A stretch of DNA of 64,000 bases, taken from assembly GCF_001029505.1 (NCBI RefSeq), contig NZ_LEKH01000009.1, positions 1-64,000 on the forward strand. The letters run 5' to 3'. Under the pieces are notes generated by a model that worked only from the letters and a program-made list of their open reading frames with translations, did not search any database and had not been told where the DNA came from. Below are positions 35,554-44,868 of the stretch, piece after piece; the first letter of the stretch is position 1, and each line of letters opens with the position of its first letter. The position numbers and the translations under genes were made by a program. The DNA comes from Rubrobacter aplysinae (GTDB taxonomy: Bacteria; Actinomycetota; Rubrobacteria; Rubrobacterales; Rubrobacteraceae).

Positions 35554-35658
35554 CTAATCCCCCCTGGAGTACTCCCGTGAAAGGGCAACATAAGTGATCA
35601 CGACAAAGATGAGCGGTGTTAGACCGTAAAAGAATGCAAAGACCAAAGCAGAAATCAA
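35554..35658 (-). CDS. 34-residue symporter accessory membrane peptide
   Basis: TTG 35658, with AGGAG upstream at proper distance, opens MISALVFAFFYGLTPLIFVV followed by ITYVALSREYSRGD and TAG. It is one transmembrane helix with a charged cytoplasmic tail, and its stop lies 3 bases before the symporter ATG. Very short hydrophobic ORFs directly before SSS symporters are a recurrent arrangement and are thought to be accessory subunits. Its length makes it easy to miss. Confidence 0.68.
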   Translation of the reverse strand: MISALVFAFFYGLTPLIFVVITYVALSREYSRGD

Positions 35659-35942
35659 ACCGTTCTCCTATCTTCCCCACAGGCATTTATAGCTCCGGCG
35701 CGTAACACTGCGTTTGCCAGAAATGCCAGGAAATGAGCCTCACCCATGCCTCCCCTTCCGCTCGCGTCCCCGAATCCCCTACTACTAGATCAGGCATTAT
35801 GCTCAATACGACGCGCGATGCGCAACCATCCCGATGGATAAATTCGTGTCTCACGGCCTGTTTTAGGGTCCGACAGACGCAGACGCTTCCCTCGGGAGTG
35901 CGGCCGTAGTTCGGGGCAAGCGAGTTATGTAACCCGTCTCAT

Positions 35943-37394
35943 CTACGAATAGTCCAGTTTCGCCATTACGTGCTTGATCACGGTGTAGTCCTCCAAAGAG
36001 TAGGCGGACATGTCGTTGCCGTAGCCGGACTGCTTGATGCCCCCGTGCGGCATCTCGGAGGCGAGGTTGGTGTGCTCGTTGACCCATACCGTACCGGAGC
36101 GTAGCCTGCGCGCCGTCTCCAGGGCCCGGCCCACCCTCTCGGACCATACGGAGGCCGTAAGACCGTACGAGAGCCCGTTGGCCAGCCGTAGAGCCTCCTC
36201 GTCGCTACCGAAGCTCTGGACCGTGATCAGGGGCCCGAAGGCCTCTTTCCGTACTATCTCGGCGTCCTGCCCCACGTCCGCCACGACGCTGGGCGCGTAG
36301 AAGAAGCCCGGCCCATCGGACGGCTCACAGCCGGCTAGCACGCTGGCCCCCTCCTCTACCGCGCGCTCGGCGAAACCGGCCACCTTGTCCCGGTGCGCGG
36401 CAGAGACCAGCGGCCCCATGTCCACGTCCCCACCGGAGAGCGGGTCGCCGAGGGAGATCTCCCCGACCTTCGATAGCAGCTCGGAGACGAACTCCTCGTA
36501 GACCCGCTCGTGTACCAGGACCCTGGCCGCCGCCGTACAGTCCTGGCCACTGTTGTAGAAGGACGATCCGCATATTCCGGCGGCCGCGGTCTGTATCTCC
36601 GCGTCGTCGAAGACCAGCGCCGGAGCCTTGCCCCCGAGCTCCAGGTGGGCCTTTTTGACCGTCTCCGCCGCCGCCGCGGCCACCTTCTTGCCGGTGCCCA
36701 TGTCTCCCGTCAGGGAGACCATGTCGACGCCCGGGTGGCCCACCAGGCCGGTCCCGACGGGATCTCCCCTGCCCGTCAGCACGTTAAACACCCCCGGGGG
36801 GAAGATGTCCGCGGCGAGCTCGGCCACCCGGAGCGCGCTCAAGGGGGTAAGCTCGGAGGGCTTCAGGACGACGGTGTTCCCCGCCGCGAGGGCCGGGCCT
36901 ATCTTCCAGGCCAGCATCAGCAGCGGGTAGTTCCAGGGGGCGATGGAGGCGACGACGCCGACGGGCTCGCGCCGGATCATGCTGGTAAAGCCCCGGGCGT
37001 ACTCGCCGGCGGACTTCCCCTCCGGCACGCGCGCCGCGCCGGCGAAGAACCTCAGGTTATCCGCCGAGAACTCTACATCTCCCATCGCCACCGGCCACGG
37101 CTTGCCCACGTTCATGGACTCCAGCCGGGCAAGCTCCTCGCCGTTACCCTCGATGCGATCCGCGAGGGTCAGCAGCATCCGGGAGCGCTCGGCGGGCGTC
37201 GTGTCGAACCACGTCTTCTCGAATGCCTCCCGGGCGCTCTCGACGGCGCGATCCACCTCCCTCCGGGTCCCGCTCGGCACCTCCGCGATGATCTCACCAG
37301 TGCTGGGGTTTAATGCGGGGTCGGTTTCATCCCCCGTGGCGGACAACCACCCACCGCCCACGAACGCTCCGGACTCAAAGGTTTTCTGCTGCAC
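35943..37394 (-). CDS. Aldehyde dehydrogenase, gamma-aminobutyraldehyde type
   Basis: 483 residues. The catalytic Cys is in YNSGQDCTAAARVLV and the general-base Glu in HLELGGKAPALVF; NAD-binding APWNYPLLM and SLTGDMGTGKKVA are present. The QDCTAA context is typical of aminobutyraldehyde dehydrogenases (PatD/YdcW, PuuC group). It would oxidise an amino- or acylamino-aldehyde to its acid with NAD. It is the last gene of the eleven-gene operon, 18 bp after the PLP decarboxylase, which fits an amine-to-aldehyde-to-acid sequence. Confidence 0.85.
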   Translation of the reverse strand: MQQKTFESGAFVGGGWLSATGDETDPALNPSTGEIIAEVPSGTRREVDRAVESAREAFEKTWFDTTPAERSRMLLTLADRIEGNGEELARLESMNVGKPWPVAMGDVEFSADNLRFFAGAARVPEGKSAGEYARGFTSMIRREPVGVVASIAPWNYPLLMLAWKIGPALAAGNTVVLKPSELTPLSALRVAELAADIFPPGVFNVLTGRGDPVGTGLVGHPGVDMVSLTGDMGTGKKVAAAAAETVKKAHLELGGKAPALVFDDAEIQTAAAGICGSSFYNSGQDCTAAARVLVHERVYEEFVSELLSKVGEISLGDPLSGGDVDMGPLVSAAHRDKVAGFAERAVEEGASVLAGCEPSDGPGFFYAPSVVADVGQDAEIVRKEAFGPLITVQSFGSDEEALRLANGLSYGLTASVWSERVGRALETARRLRSGTVWVNEHTNLASEMPHGGIKQSGYGNDMSAYSLEDYTVIKHVMAKLDYS

Positions 37395-37412
37395 TCTCGT
37401 CTCCTTAGATTC

Positions 37413-38861
37413 TTAGGGTTCCAACCGCTGGCCGAGCTCCCGGATGACCTCTGGTACCAGGTCGATGTCCTCCGCCGTAGTCCTGAAGTTCACGAAGCAC
37501 ACCCGCAGGCAGGCGTGACCATTCACCGCCGCCGGCGCGAGGAAGACCCTTCCGTCGCGCATCATCTCTTCCGCGAGCCGGAGGTTATGGTTGTCGAGGT
37601 CCTCGGCTCCCTCCGGAATGTGGCGGAAGCAGAGGGTAGAGAGCATGGGCTCGTGCAGGAGCTCGAAGTCCGGGAGTGCCCGGAGCATCCCGGCGAGCCG
37701 GCGGGCGTTGTCCAGGGTGCGTTCGATCCAGATCCGGTACTGCCCGGCCCCGTGGACCCGCAGCGCCATCCAGAGCCTCAGGGAGCGCAGCGGCCGCGAG
37801 TACTCCAGAGTGCGGTCCACCGGGTTCGCCACGTCCCCCTCGTGCAGCATGTACCGTTCCTCGTGGCCAAAGGCCGCCCGTAGACGCCCGGTCTCCCGCA
37901 GGAGGACGACGCTACAGCTCTTCTGCACCCCGAGCCACTTGTGCGCGTCGAGGGTGGCGGAGTCGGCGCGATCCAGACCCTCGAAGAGCGGCGCCGCGCT
38001 CGGCGCGGCCGCCCCCGGCAGCCCGTAGGCGCCGTCTACGTGCAGCCACACTCCGTGGCGGGAGCACACGTCGGCGATGGAGCCCAGCGGGTCCACCGCC
38101 CCCGTTAGCGTCGTACCCGCCGTCGCCACCGCCGCCACGGGCGTGATCCCGTCCGCAACGTCCGAGGAGAGCGCCCGTTCGAGAGCGTCGGGCCGCAGGC
38201 GGTGCCGGTCGTCGGCGGGGATGGCGCGGACCGCCGAGCTTCCCAGACCACACACCTCCACGGCCCGGACCACGGAGTGGTGGGACTCCTCGGAGCAGTA
38301 CACCGCCGCCCGGCCCCCGACCCCGTTCGCGCGAGTGCCCGGCATCGCCGCCTCGCGCGCGGCGAGCAGCGCCGTGAGGTTCGAGGTCATGCCGCCGCTG
38401 GTGAACGCACCCTCGGCGAGCGGGAAGCCCACGAGCTCCGCGACCCAGTGCAGGGCCTGGTCCTCGATAAGGTCCGCCCCACCCGCCGTGACGGCGAGGT
38501 TAACGTCGTAGGTGGCAGCCAGGGCAGAGGCCAGCACCCCGACCTCAAGCCCGGTAGAGCCGATGTAGCCTAGATAAAGCGGCCGGGAGGGCGAGACGCT
38601 GGCGTCCAGCACGCGCGCGGCGTCCCGGAGGGCCACCTCGGCGTCGCCGGAGCCCTCGGGCAACGACGCCCTCAGGCGAGCCGCCAGGGACTCGTCCAGC
38701 TCGGGCTCCGAGGCGCGGGGATGGTCGAAAGACTCCCAGGCCTCTGAGATGACCCGCTCCAGGCTACCCAGCACGCCCTCGCGGTCGGCCAGCGCCGGTA
38801 GCTCCTCCTGCTCGTGCTGGGGACCCTCCCCCAGACGCCGCTCCCTGTCTCGGTCGCTCAC
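37413..38861 (-). CDS. Group II PLP-dependent amino-acid decarboxylase
   Basis: 482 residues. The PLP lysine is Lys308 in DAHKWLGVQKS, the ring-stacking histidine is in SEESHHSVVRA (about 195) and the pyridine-N Asp is Asp276 in LHVDGAYG. GAFTSGGMTSNLTAL is the phosphate-binding start. The group covers aromatic amino acid, glutamate and diaminobutyrate decarboxylases; the layout resembles the aromatic type most. Its product would be a primary amine. It overlaps the APC permease by 4 bp, suggesting that the imported amino acid is the substrate. Confidence 0.85.
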   Translation of the reverse strand: MSDRDRERRLGEGPQHEQEELPALADREGVLGSLERVISEAWESFDHPRASEPELDESLAARLRASLPEGSGDAEVALRDAARVLDASVSPSRPLYLGYIGSTGLEVGVLASALAATYDVNLAVTAGGADLIEDQALHWVAELVGFPLAEGAFTSGGMTSNLTALLAAREAAMPGTRANGVGGRAAVYCSEESHHSVVRAVEVCGLGSSAVRAIPADDRHRLRPDALERALSSDVADGITPVAAVATAGTTLTGAVDPLGSIADVCSRHGVWLHVDGAYGLPGAAAPSAAPLFEGLDRADSATLDAHKWLGVQKSCSVVLLRETGRLRAAFGHEERYMLHEGDVANPVDRTLEYSRPLRSLRLWMALRVHGAGQYRIWIERTLDNARRLAGMLRALPDFELLHEPMLSTLCFRHIPEGAEDLDNHNLRLAEEMMRDGRVFLAPAAVNGHACLRVCFVNFRTTAEDIDLVPEVIRELGQRLEP

Positions 38862-40396
38862 TTATCCTCCCTCTGGGGGAAACCGGCGTTCGCCCCCTCT
38901 CCGACGGCGGCGAAGACCTCGGGGCGTCGGCGCTTTAGCAGGCTCCCCACGAGCAGGCCCACGAGACCGCCGCCGAACAGTATTACCGGAAGTACCACGG
39001 CCATCGTGTTCAGGGGTGCGTCGGTGGCGCCCGTGATGAGCACGTTGAAGTTCGTCACCCCGAGGATGAGCACGACCGTCAGTAGTACACCGGCTATGGC
39101 CGGGGCCACCGCGGAGGACCAGCGGCTCAACCCGGTTTCCGGACGGCGCCTGAAGTACCCGATCACCGCGAAGGACGTTATGGACATGAGAAGCAGCACG
39201 CCTAGGGCGCCGAGGTTGGTCAGCCAGGTAAACAGCGTCAGTACGGGATCCGCCGCGGCTAGGGCGAAGATGAGGACTATCGTGAGCGCGAGCGCGGACT
39301 GTGCCAGCGAGGCCACCCAGGGCGCACCGGAACCGGCGCGCACGCTGCCGAACGCCCTCGGGACCACGCCCTCGCGCCCCAGCGCGAACATGTAGCGGGC
39401 CACCGCATTGTGGAAGGAGAGTAGCGCCGCGAAAAGGCTGGTGGCGAACAGAAGAGACGCGGAGGTGCCCCAGATCTGGCCGAGCCGTTCGGCGCCGGCC
39501 ACGAACAGCACGGTCGTCGGGTCGGGCTCGCCGCCCGCCGTGAACCCGGCCTCCACCATCGCGCCGGGGTCTACCATCGTGGCCGGACCCGCGGCTATGC
39601 CCAACAGCCAGCTAGAGAACGCGTAGAAGACAGCGATGAGCCCGACGGCGATGAATGTCGCCCGCGCCACGGTGCGTCGTGGATCCCGGACCTCCTCGCT
39701 GTAGATCGCCGCCGACTCGAAGCCGACGAACGAGGCGGCGCAGAAGGTGAGCGTCGCACCCGCGGCCGCGCCGAAGGCTATCGTCGGATCGAAGCCGAGC
39801 AGGCTAAAGCCCTGGGGTCCGGGCTCGGCCAGTATCGAGAGGTCGAACAGGGCTACTATTAGCACCTCCAGCACCAGCACCACGGCCAGCACGCGGGCGT
39901 TGAGGTCTATCCGCAATACCCCGAGCGTGGCTATGATGCCGATGCACATTAAACACCACAGCCACCAGGGGGCCGTGATGCCGAGGATGCTGGACATGGA
40001 GGAGCCGAAGGCGACGCCGAACAGCCCGTAGATGCCGAGCTGCATGCTGTTGTACGCGATCAGGGCCACGAAGGCCGCCCCGACGCCGTACACCTTGCCG
40101 AGCCCCTTGGAGACGTAGGAGTAGAACGCCCCCGCGTTGGTGACGTGACGGCTCATGGCCGCGTATCCGATCGCGAAGAGGGCCAGGATTATGCCCAGCG
40201 GTATGAACATGAACGGCACGGCGCGGTTGCCCGTCACCAGGTAGGTCGCGGCCTGTCCGCCGGCGACGGCGGTCAACGGCGCCGAGGCCGCGACGATGAA
40301 GAACACGAGGTCCGGCACCCCCAGCGCCCGCCGCTGCAGCCCTCCACTTCCCGTCTCCCCGCCACTCCTAGGCGTCTTCGATTCCGTGGCTGACAA
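38858..40396 (-). CDS. APC-family amino acid permease
   Basis: 512 residues with 12 helices. The start is TTG 40396 with GGGAG 6 bases upstream, 17 bp after the M20 gene; a longer open frame overlaps that gene and is Arg-rich. Signature parts: FFIVAASAPLTAVAGGQAAT, GAFYSYVSKGLGKVYGVGAA, AASFVGFESAAIYSEEVRDP and ARYMFALGREGVVPRAFG. APC permeases bring in amino acids or amines. Tightly placed before the decarboxylase. Confidence 0.87.
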   Translation of the reverse strand: MSATESKTPRSGGETGSGGLQRRALGVPDLVFFIVAASAPLTAVAGGQAATYLVTGNRAVPFMFIPLGIILALFAIGYAAMSRHVTNAGAFYSYVSKGLGKVYGVGAAFVALIAYNSMQLGIYGLFGVAFGSSMSSILGITAPWWLWCLMCIGIIATLGVLRIDLNARVLAVVLVLEVLIVALFDLSILAEPGPQGFSLLGFDPTIAFGAAAGATLTFCAASFVGFESAAIYSEEVRDPRRTVARATFIAVGLIAVFYAFSSWLLGIAAGPATMVDPGAMVEAGFTAGGEPDPTTVLFVAGAERLGQIWGTSASLLFATSLFAALLSFHNAVARYMFALGREGVVPRAFGSVRAGSGAPWVASLAQSALALTIVLIFALAAADPVLTLFTWLTNLGALGVLLLMSITSFAVIGYFRRRPETGLSRWSSAVAPAIAGVLLTVVLILGVTNFNVLITGATDAPLNTMAVVLPVILFGGGLVGLLVGSLLKRRRPEVFAAVGEGANAGFPQREDK

Positions 40397-40413
40397 TATA
40401 CTCTCCCTTTCCC

Positions 40414-41685
40414 TTAGACCTTCACCAAGCCGCACCAGTCCCGGACGAAGAGCCCGAGCGCCTGCGCGGTCTCGACGACGGAGCCGAGCGAAACCCGCTC
40501 GTCTATGCCGTGTATCTGCTCGGCCCGGGGGCCGAAGCACACCGCCGGTATCCCCTCCCGCACGAAGTGGCGGGCGTCCGTCGTGGCGGTGGTCGGTATC
40601 AGCGGCGGCCGCTCCCCGTGCAGCCGCTGGTAGGCCCCGGCCAGCGCATCCGCCACGGGCACCTCTCCACCGAGAACAAACCCCTCGCAGGAGAAGCCGT
40701 CGTAACGGACGCGGGGCGGGTTCTCCGCCAGGCGCGGAGAGTTCCGCGCGGCCTCGGCGACGGTCTCCTCGACCAGGGTGCGCAGCTCTCCGGGGTCCTG
40801 GCGCGGGTAGAGGCCGAGCCGGTACGAAACCGTGCAGGAGGCCGCGACGGTCGAGGGCCAGTCGCCGCCCGAGATCACACCCGGGTTCAGGTTGATGGGG
40901 TGCTCAAACGTGTCGTACGGGGCCGGCGGGTCCTCGTTAAGCCTCTCCTCCAGCCGTCTTAGCGCCTGCAGCACGTCTCCGGCGGCCTCTATGGCGTTGA
41001 ACCCGAGCCGGCTGGCGCGGGCCGCGTGGGCCGGGACACCCGCGACGTCCACGTGGAACCACAGCACGCCGACCTGGGCAATGGTTATGTGGTCGGGGTG
41101 CGGCTCTGTAATGACGCAGGCATCTGCCCGCGAGCCGTCGAGCAAGCACTGCAAGGTGCCGTGACCCGTGCACTCCTCCTCCACGACCGACTGGAGCTGG
41201 ACGGGGGCCGCGGGCGCATACCCGGCCCGGCCGAGCGCCCGCACCACGCCGGTCATCGTGGCCAGCCCGGCTTTCATGTCCCCGGCACCGCGGCCGTACA
41301 ACCAGTCGCCGTCGCGCACCGCCTCGAACGGCGGGTGGGTCCAGAGGCTCTCCTCGGCGGGCGGTACCACGTCTATGTGGCCGTTCAGGATCAATGAGCG
41401 GCCCCCGTCCGTGACGGGCTCCCAGTCGGCGACGACGTTGCGTTTGCCCTCGACCTCCCAGCCAAACGGCGAGGCCCCCGGCGCGGCGCGCAGGGCCTCC
41501 TCGTCGAGCGGCACGTCGCGGGTATCCAGGCCGCACTCGGCGAACGCGGCCTGTATCAGGCGTTGTCCGGCCTCCTCGTCGCCCAGCGTGGTCGGGGCCT
41601 CGACGAGCCGGGCCAGCAGATCCTCCATCCAGCCCCTCTCGGCGGAGACCGCGTCGAGGACGGCCTCGTCGCTCACCTCGTTCAT
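40414..41685 (-). CDS. M20-family deacylase/carboxypeptidase
   Basis: 423 residues from ATG 41685, which overlaps the ALDH stop (ATGA). Zinc-site motifs are LILNGHIDVVPPAEE, YGRGAGDMKAG and VVEEECTGHGTLQ; the final ligand region is near GIPAVCFGPRAEQIHGIDE. Enzymes of this subgroup (ArgE/DapE/ACY1) hydrolyse N-acyl amino acids or related amides. In this operon it might remove an acyl or glutamyl group from a pathway intermediate. An open frame extends far upstream to 42279 but is antisense-like Arg/Pro-rich sequence inside the ALDH gene. Confidence 0.85.
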   Translation of the reverse strand: MNEVSDEAVLDAVSAERGWMEDLLARLVEAPTTLGDEEAGQRLIQAAFAECGLDTRDVPLDEEALRAAPGASPFGWEVEGKRNVVADWEPVTDGGRSLILNGHIDVVPPAEESLWTHPPFEAVRDGDWLYGRGAGDMKAGLATMTGVVRALGRAGYAPAAPVQLQSVVEEECTGHGTLQCLLDGSRADACVITEPHPDHITIAQVGVLWFHVDVAGVPAHAARASRLGFNAIEAAGDVLQALRRLEERLNEDPPAPYDTFEHPINLNPGVISGGDWPSTVAASCTVSYRLGLYPRQDPGELRTLVEETVAEAARNSPRLAENPPRVRYDGFSCEGFVLGGEVPVADALAGAYQRLHGERPPLIPTTATTDARHFVREGIPAVCFGPRAEQIHGIDERVSLGSVVETAQALGLFVRDWCGLVKV

Positions 41686-43148
41686 CCCACGCTGCCCTCC
41701 AGGATCTGGAGCGTCTTCAGCTCGGAGTAGAAGTCCAGGGCGTAGTCGCCGCCCTCGCGGCCGATGCCGGAGATGTCCATGCCGCCAAAGGGCGCGGTGA
41801 GGTCGCGGACGAGGAAGGTGTTGACCCACACTATGCCCGCGCGCACCTGCCGGCCCACGCGGTCGGCCCGGCCGAGCGAGGTGGTGTAGAGGACGCCCGA
41901 GAGGCCGTACTCGGTGGAGTTCGCGAGCGCCACGGCCTCCTCCTCCTCGGAGAAGGTCTGGAAGGTCAGCACGGGGCCGAAGACCTCGCTCTGAACGATC
42001 TCGGCGTCGTTCGAGGTCGGCTCGATCAGGGTCGGCTCGTAGAAGAGCGGGCCCGCCTCTGATCGCCGGCCGCCGCGGACTATCCTGTGGCCCTCGGCGC
42101 GGGCGCGCTCGACGAAGCCCTCGACACGTTGCAGGTGCTCGGGATGGATGAGCGGCGAGATGGTGGTCGAGTCCTCGCGGGGGTCGCCGAGCACCTGCTC
42201 GTCCAGATAGCGGTGGAACTTCTCCAGAAACTCGTCGGCGACGGACTCCTGCACTATTAGGCGCGTCCCTGCCAGACACACCTGCCCGGAGTCATCGTAC
42301 TGGCCGGCGGCCTTGCGGGCCGCTGCGTCGAGGTCCGCGTCCTCGAAGACGATTAGCGGCCCCTTTCCTCCCATCTCGGCGGTGAACGGCACGAGATTTC
42401 GGGCTGCTGCGACCCCGATCTGACGCCCCGCCTCGGGAGAGCCCGTGAAGGAGACACGCTTTAGCAGCGGGTGGGAGACCAGCGAGGCCCCGACCTCCTC
42501 GCCGTAGCCTTGGAGCACGTTGAACACTCCGGGCGGGAACCCGGCCTCGGCGGCGAGCTCGGCGAGTATCGAGCACGAGAGCGGCGACCACTCGGCGGGC
42601 TTTAGCACGACGGTACAGCCTGCGGCGAGCGCCGGGGCCGTCTTCCAGGTCGAGAGCATGAAAGGCGCGTTCCAGGGCGTGATCACGGCCGCGGGTCCGG
42701 CGGGCATCCGCTGCACCCGGTTCCAGGTGCCTAAAGAGTGCCAGTCGCGCTCCTCGTAGGCGGTGGCGAGATCCGCATAGGAGCGGAAGTTTTTAGCGCC
42801 GCGCGAGATCACCCGCGCCCGCAACGACCTTAGGAGCATCGCCATGTCGGCGTTCTCGACCGCGGCGAGCCGCTCCACGTTCTCGTCTATAAGGTCGGCC
42901 AGCCGGTGGATGTACCCGGCGCGTCCGGCGGGCCCGAGCGCGGCCCACCCGGGGAACGCCTCGTTCGCGGCCTGGACCGCTTGGTCCGCCTCCCTCTCGC
43001 CGCCGCGCGATACCTCGGCGATCACACCGGCGTCTATCGGGGAGACGTCCTCGAAGCGGGACTGGCTGGCAACCCGCTCCCCGCCGATGAAGTGGTCCGG
43101 GGAGACCTCGACACCGGCGACCTCTACCCGCCCAGTAACGGAGCTCAC
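41682..43148 (-). CDS. Aldehyde dehydrogenase, HpaE-like semialdehyde type
   Basis: 488 residues. The catalytic Cys lies in DDSGQVCLAGTRLIV and the Glu in FTAEMGGKGPLIVF. TPWNAPFMLSTWKTAPALAA and FTGSPEAGRQIG bind NAD. The GQVCLAGTR context is typical of HpaE/DmpC-type dehydrogenases, which oxidise the semialdehyde formed by extradiol ring cleavage. The neighbours (an extradiol dioxygenase and an HpaG-like protein) support that role. It overlaps the ADC-like gene by 4 bp. Start is GTG. Confidence 0.86.
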   Translation of the reverse strand: MSSVTGRVEVAGVEVSPDHFIGGERVASQSRFEDVSPIDAGVIAEVSRGGEREADQAVQAANEAFPGWAALGPAGRAGYIHRLADLIDENVERLAAVENADMAMLLRSLRARVISRGAKNFRSYADLATAYEERDWHSLGTWNRVQRMPAGPAAVITPWNAPFMLSTWKTAPALAAGCTVVLKPAEWSPLSCSILAELAAEAGFPPGVFNVLQGYGEEVGASLVSHPLLKRVSFTGSPEAGRQIGVAAARNLVPFTAEMGGKGPLIVFEDADLDAAARKAAGQYDDSGQVCLAGTRLIVQESVADEFLEKFHRYLDEQVLGDPREDSTTISPLIHPEHLQRVEGFVERARAEGHRIVRGGRRSEAGPLFYEPTLIEPTSNDAEIVQSEVFGPVLTFQTFSEEEEAVALANSTEYGLSGVLYTTSLGRADRVGRQVRAGIVWVNTFLVRDLTAPFGGMDISGIGREGGDYALDFYSELKTLQILEGSVG

Positions 43149-43948
43149 GCGAAGTCCTTTACTACTTCGAGGTCGTCCACGGTGTAGCCGAAGGTGAGCC
43201 TGTAGCCCCGGTCTACCTCTACCGGGGCCAGGGTATGGTGCTCTTCGCCGGGGGCCGGGTAGAGGTTCAGCGTGGCCGGCCCGGTCATTACCTTGGACAC
43301 CTCCCGATCCCGGCTTACGGCGCGGACCAGCTCGTGTACCTGGGGCTCGTCGTGGCGTCCGGCGGTCAGGCGCGGGAAGTAACGCATGTTTACGATGGGC
43401 GGATCGTTGTGCTTTGGCCCCCCCTCACTCTCGCCCTCTATGGTTAGCGTCATGTCGGACATGGCTCGTCCGTTTGCCGAGCAGGTCGCGCCGTGACGGG
43501 CTCCGGGGCGGAGGCCGGGATCGGCGGTGAGACTCGTGCCGAAGGTCCGGGTCATCCAGATCTCGCCTAGCTTTTTGGGGAAGCCCTGGATCCAACCCCG
43601 CGCCAGCGCGAAGTCCTGGTCCACCCAGATAAACGGGCAGGTCGTGACCTCCTCGCCGTCCAGCAGGGCGTTGATCACGATAAAGTATTCCCGGTAATGC
43701 GATCGCACTGGATCCAGCAGCTCCTCACCGCCCTCCGAGCACGACTGCCAGTCCGCGCAGACGGCGGCGCAGCGCCCTGCGTCCGGATGGGGCTCCAGTC
43801 CCTCGGGCAGCACCGCCAGAACCGCGTCCGGGTCTGCCCAGTAGTCCACTACCAAAAAGTCGCCGACGTAGTGCCAGGGTGGCGGCTGGGTGATACTGGC
43901 CCGGCCGGTGGCGGTTCTGGGTACGGTAAAGCCCTGCAGGCTGCTCAT
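43145..43948 (-). CDS. Acetoacetate decarboxylase-fold protein
   Basis: 267 residues. The ADC family core reads CPFIWVDQDFALARGWIQGF then PKKLGEIWMTRTFG; Lys125/Lys126 correspond to the adjacent lysines of acetoacetate decarboxylase, where the first forms the Schiff base. Members include decarboxylases, aldolases and hydratases. Between the ring-cleaving dioxygenase and the semialdehyde dehydrogenase it may decarboxylate or isomerise a keto acid in the pathway. It starts in the stop of the dioxygenase gene and ends overlapping the ALDH start. Confidence 0.82.
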   Translation of the reverse strand: MSSLQGFTVPRTATGRASITQPPPWHYVGDFLVVDYWADPDAVLAVLPEGLEPHPDAGRCAAVCADWQSCSEGGEELLDPVRSHYREYFIVINALLDGEEVTTCPFIWVDQDFALARGWIQGFPKKLGEIWMTRTFGTSLTADPGLRPGARHGATCSANGRAMSDMTLTIEGESEGGPKHNDPPIVNMRYFPRLTAGRHDEPQVHELVRAVSRDREVSKVMTGPATLNLYPAPGEEHHTLAPVEVDRGYRLTFGYTVDDLEVVKDFA

Positions 43949-44868
43949 CAGATAACCTCCGTGGGTAGCGATTGACCTTGCATCTCCAGGCTCTCGCGCT
44001 CGGACTCGACCGCGGCGTCGTCGAAGCGGAAGTAGGAGCGGGGCGGTAGCGGACCCCAGGTATTGGACGAGTAGCGGTTGTCGGGCCAGACTCGCGGCTC
44101 GCGCTCGGCCTCTAGCTGCTCCATGTCACAGTACAGCTCGACGAAGCATTCCTCCTCGACGATGCGCACGTAGGAGGCGATGTTGCCGCCGACGCCGTGG
44201 CGCACGGGGCCCCAGCCGAGCCACCTTCCGTGACGCCCGAGATGGTCCAGGGCGACCCGCATCTGGCCGACGTCCACGACGTCGAAGGCGAGATGGTGGA
44301 AGTGGCTGTAGCCCTTGTCCACCAGAGCCATCACGTGATGGTCACCGTTTATGTTGAACCACACGCCGCCGCTGCCGAGCCAGTCGGTAACCTCCATGCC
44401 GAGAACCTGCGTATAGAACTCGACCCCGGTGGAGATCTCCGCCGTCAGAAAGTTGACGTGCCCGAGCTTGCGGGGGTGTCCCACGGCCTGATCCCGGGCC
44501 GGGCGCGCCTGCGGCGTCCAGCGTGACTCCGGCTCCCGGTAGGGCAGCACGAGCACGCCGTTGCCCTCCGGGTCCGAGACCCGGAGCCCGCCGTCACGCT
44601 CCTCGTATCCAACCCCGAGCCCCTCGAAGTGGCTCCGGGCGTCCTCCAGGGTGCACGAGCGCCGCAGCTCGTAGGCGACGTGCTCGACTCCGGGGGCGTC
44701 GCCCACGAGGAGCTCCAGAGAGAAGGGCTCGTCGTCGCAGGCGAGCCGCACGCGGTGATCGTCGCGTTCGCGCTCGACGAGCCCGAACTCCCTGCACCAG
44801 CGGTGGGAAGCGTCTTCGAGGCCGGTGATGCGCAGGCTGACGTGATCTATGCGGCGGAGTGAGATCAC
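43948..44868 (-). CDS. VOC-family (type I) extradiol ring-cleavage dioxygenase
   Basis: 306 residues, two VOC domains. The catalytic C-terminal domain has the 2-His-1-Glu iron site: His137 (KLGHVNF), His191/192 (FHHLAFD) and Glu244 (FVELYCD). WGPVRHGVGGN near 219-229 supplies the second-sphere His of catechol 2,3-dioxygenases and homoprotocatechuate 2,3-dioxygenase. It would open a catechol-type ring next to the hydroxyls using O2 and Fe(II) (or Mn). Its start overlaps the P450 stop (ATGA). Confidence 0.85.
   Translation of the reverse strand: MISLRRIDHVSLRITGLEDASHRWCREFGLVERERDDHRVRLACDDEPFSLELLVGDAPGVEHVAYELRRSCTLEDARSHFEGLGVGYEERDGGLRVSDPEGNGVLVLPYREPESRWTPQARPARDQAVGHPRKLGHVNFLTAEISTGVEFYTQVLGMEVTDWLGSGGVWFNINGDHHVMALVDKGYSHFHHLAFDVVDVGQMRVALDHLGRHGRWLGWGPVRHGVGGNIASYVRIVEEECFVELYCDMEQLEAEREPRVWPDNRYSSNTWGPLPPRSYFRFDDAAVESERESLEMQGQSLPTEVI

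Noticed and set aside
41686-42279. Long N-terminal extension of the M20 gene over the aldehyde dehydrogenase
   Set aside because: The extra 198 residues are Arg/Pro/Gly-rich antisense-type sequence; ATG 41685 begins at the family's normal N-terminus and overlaps the upstream stop.
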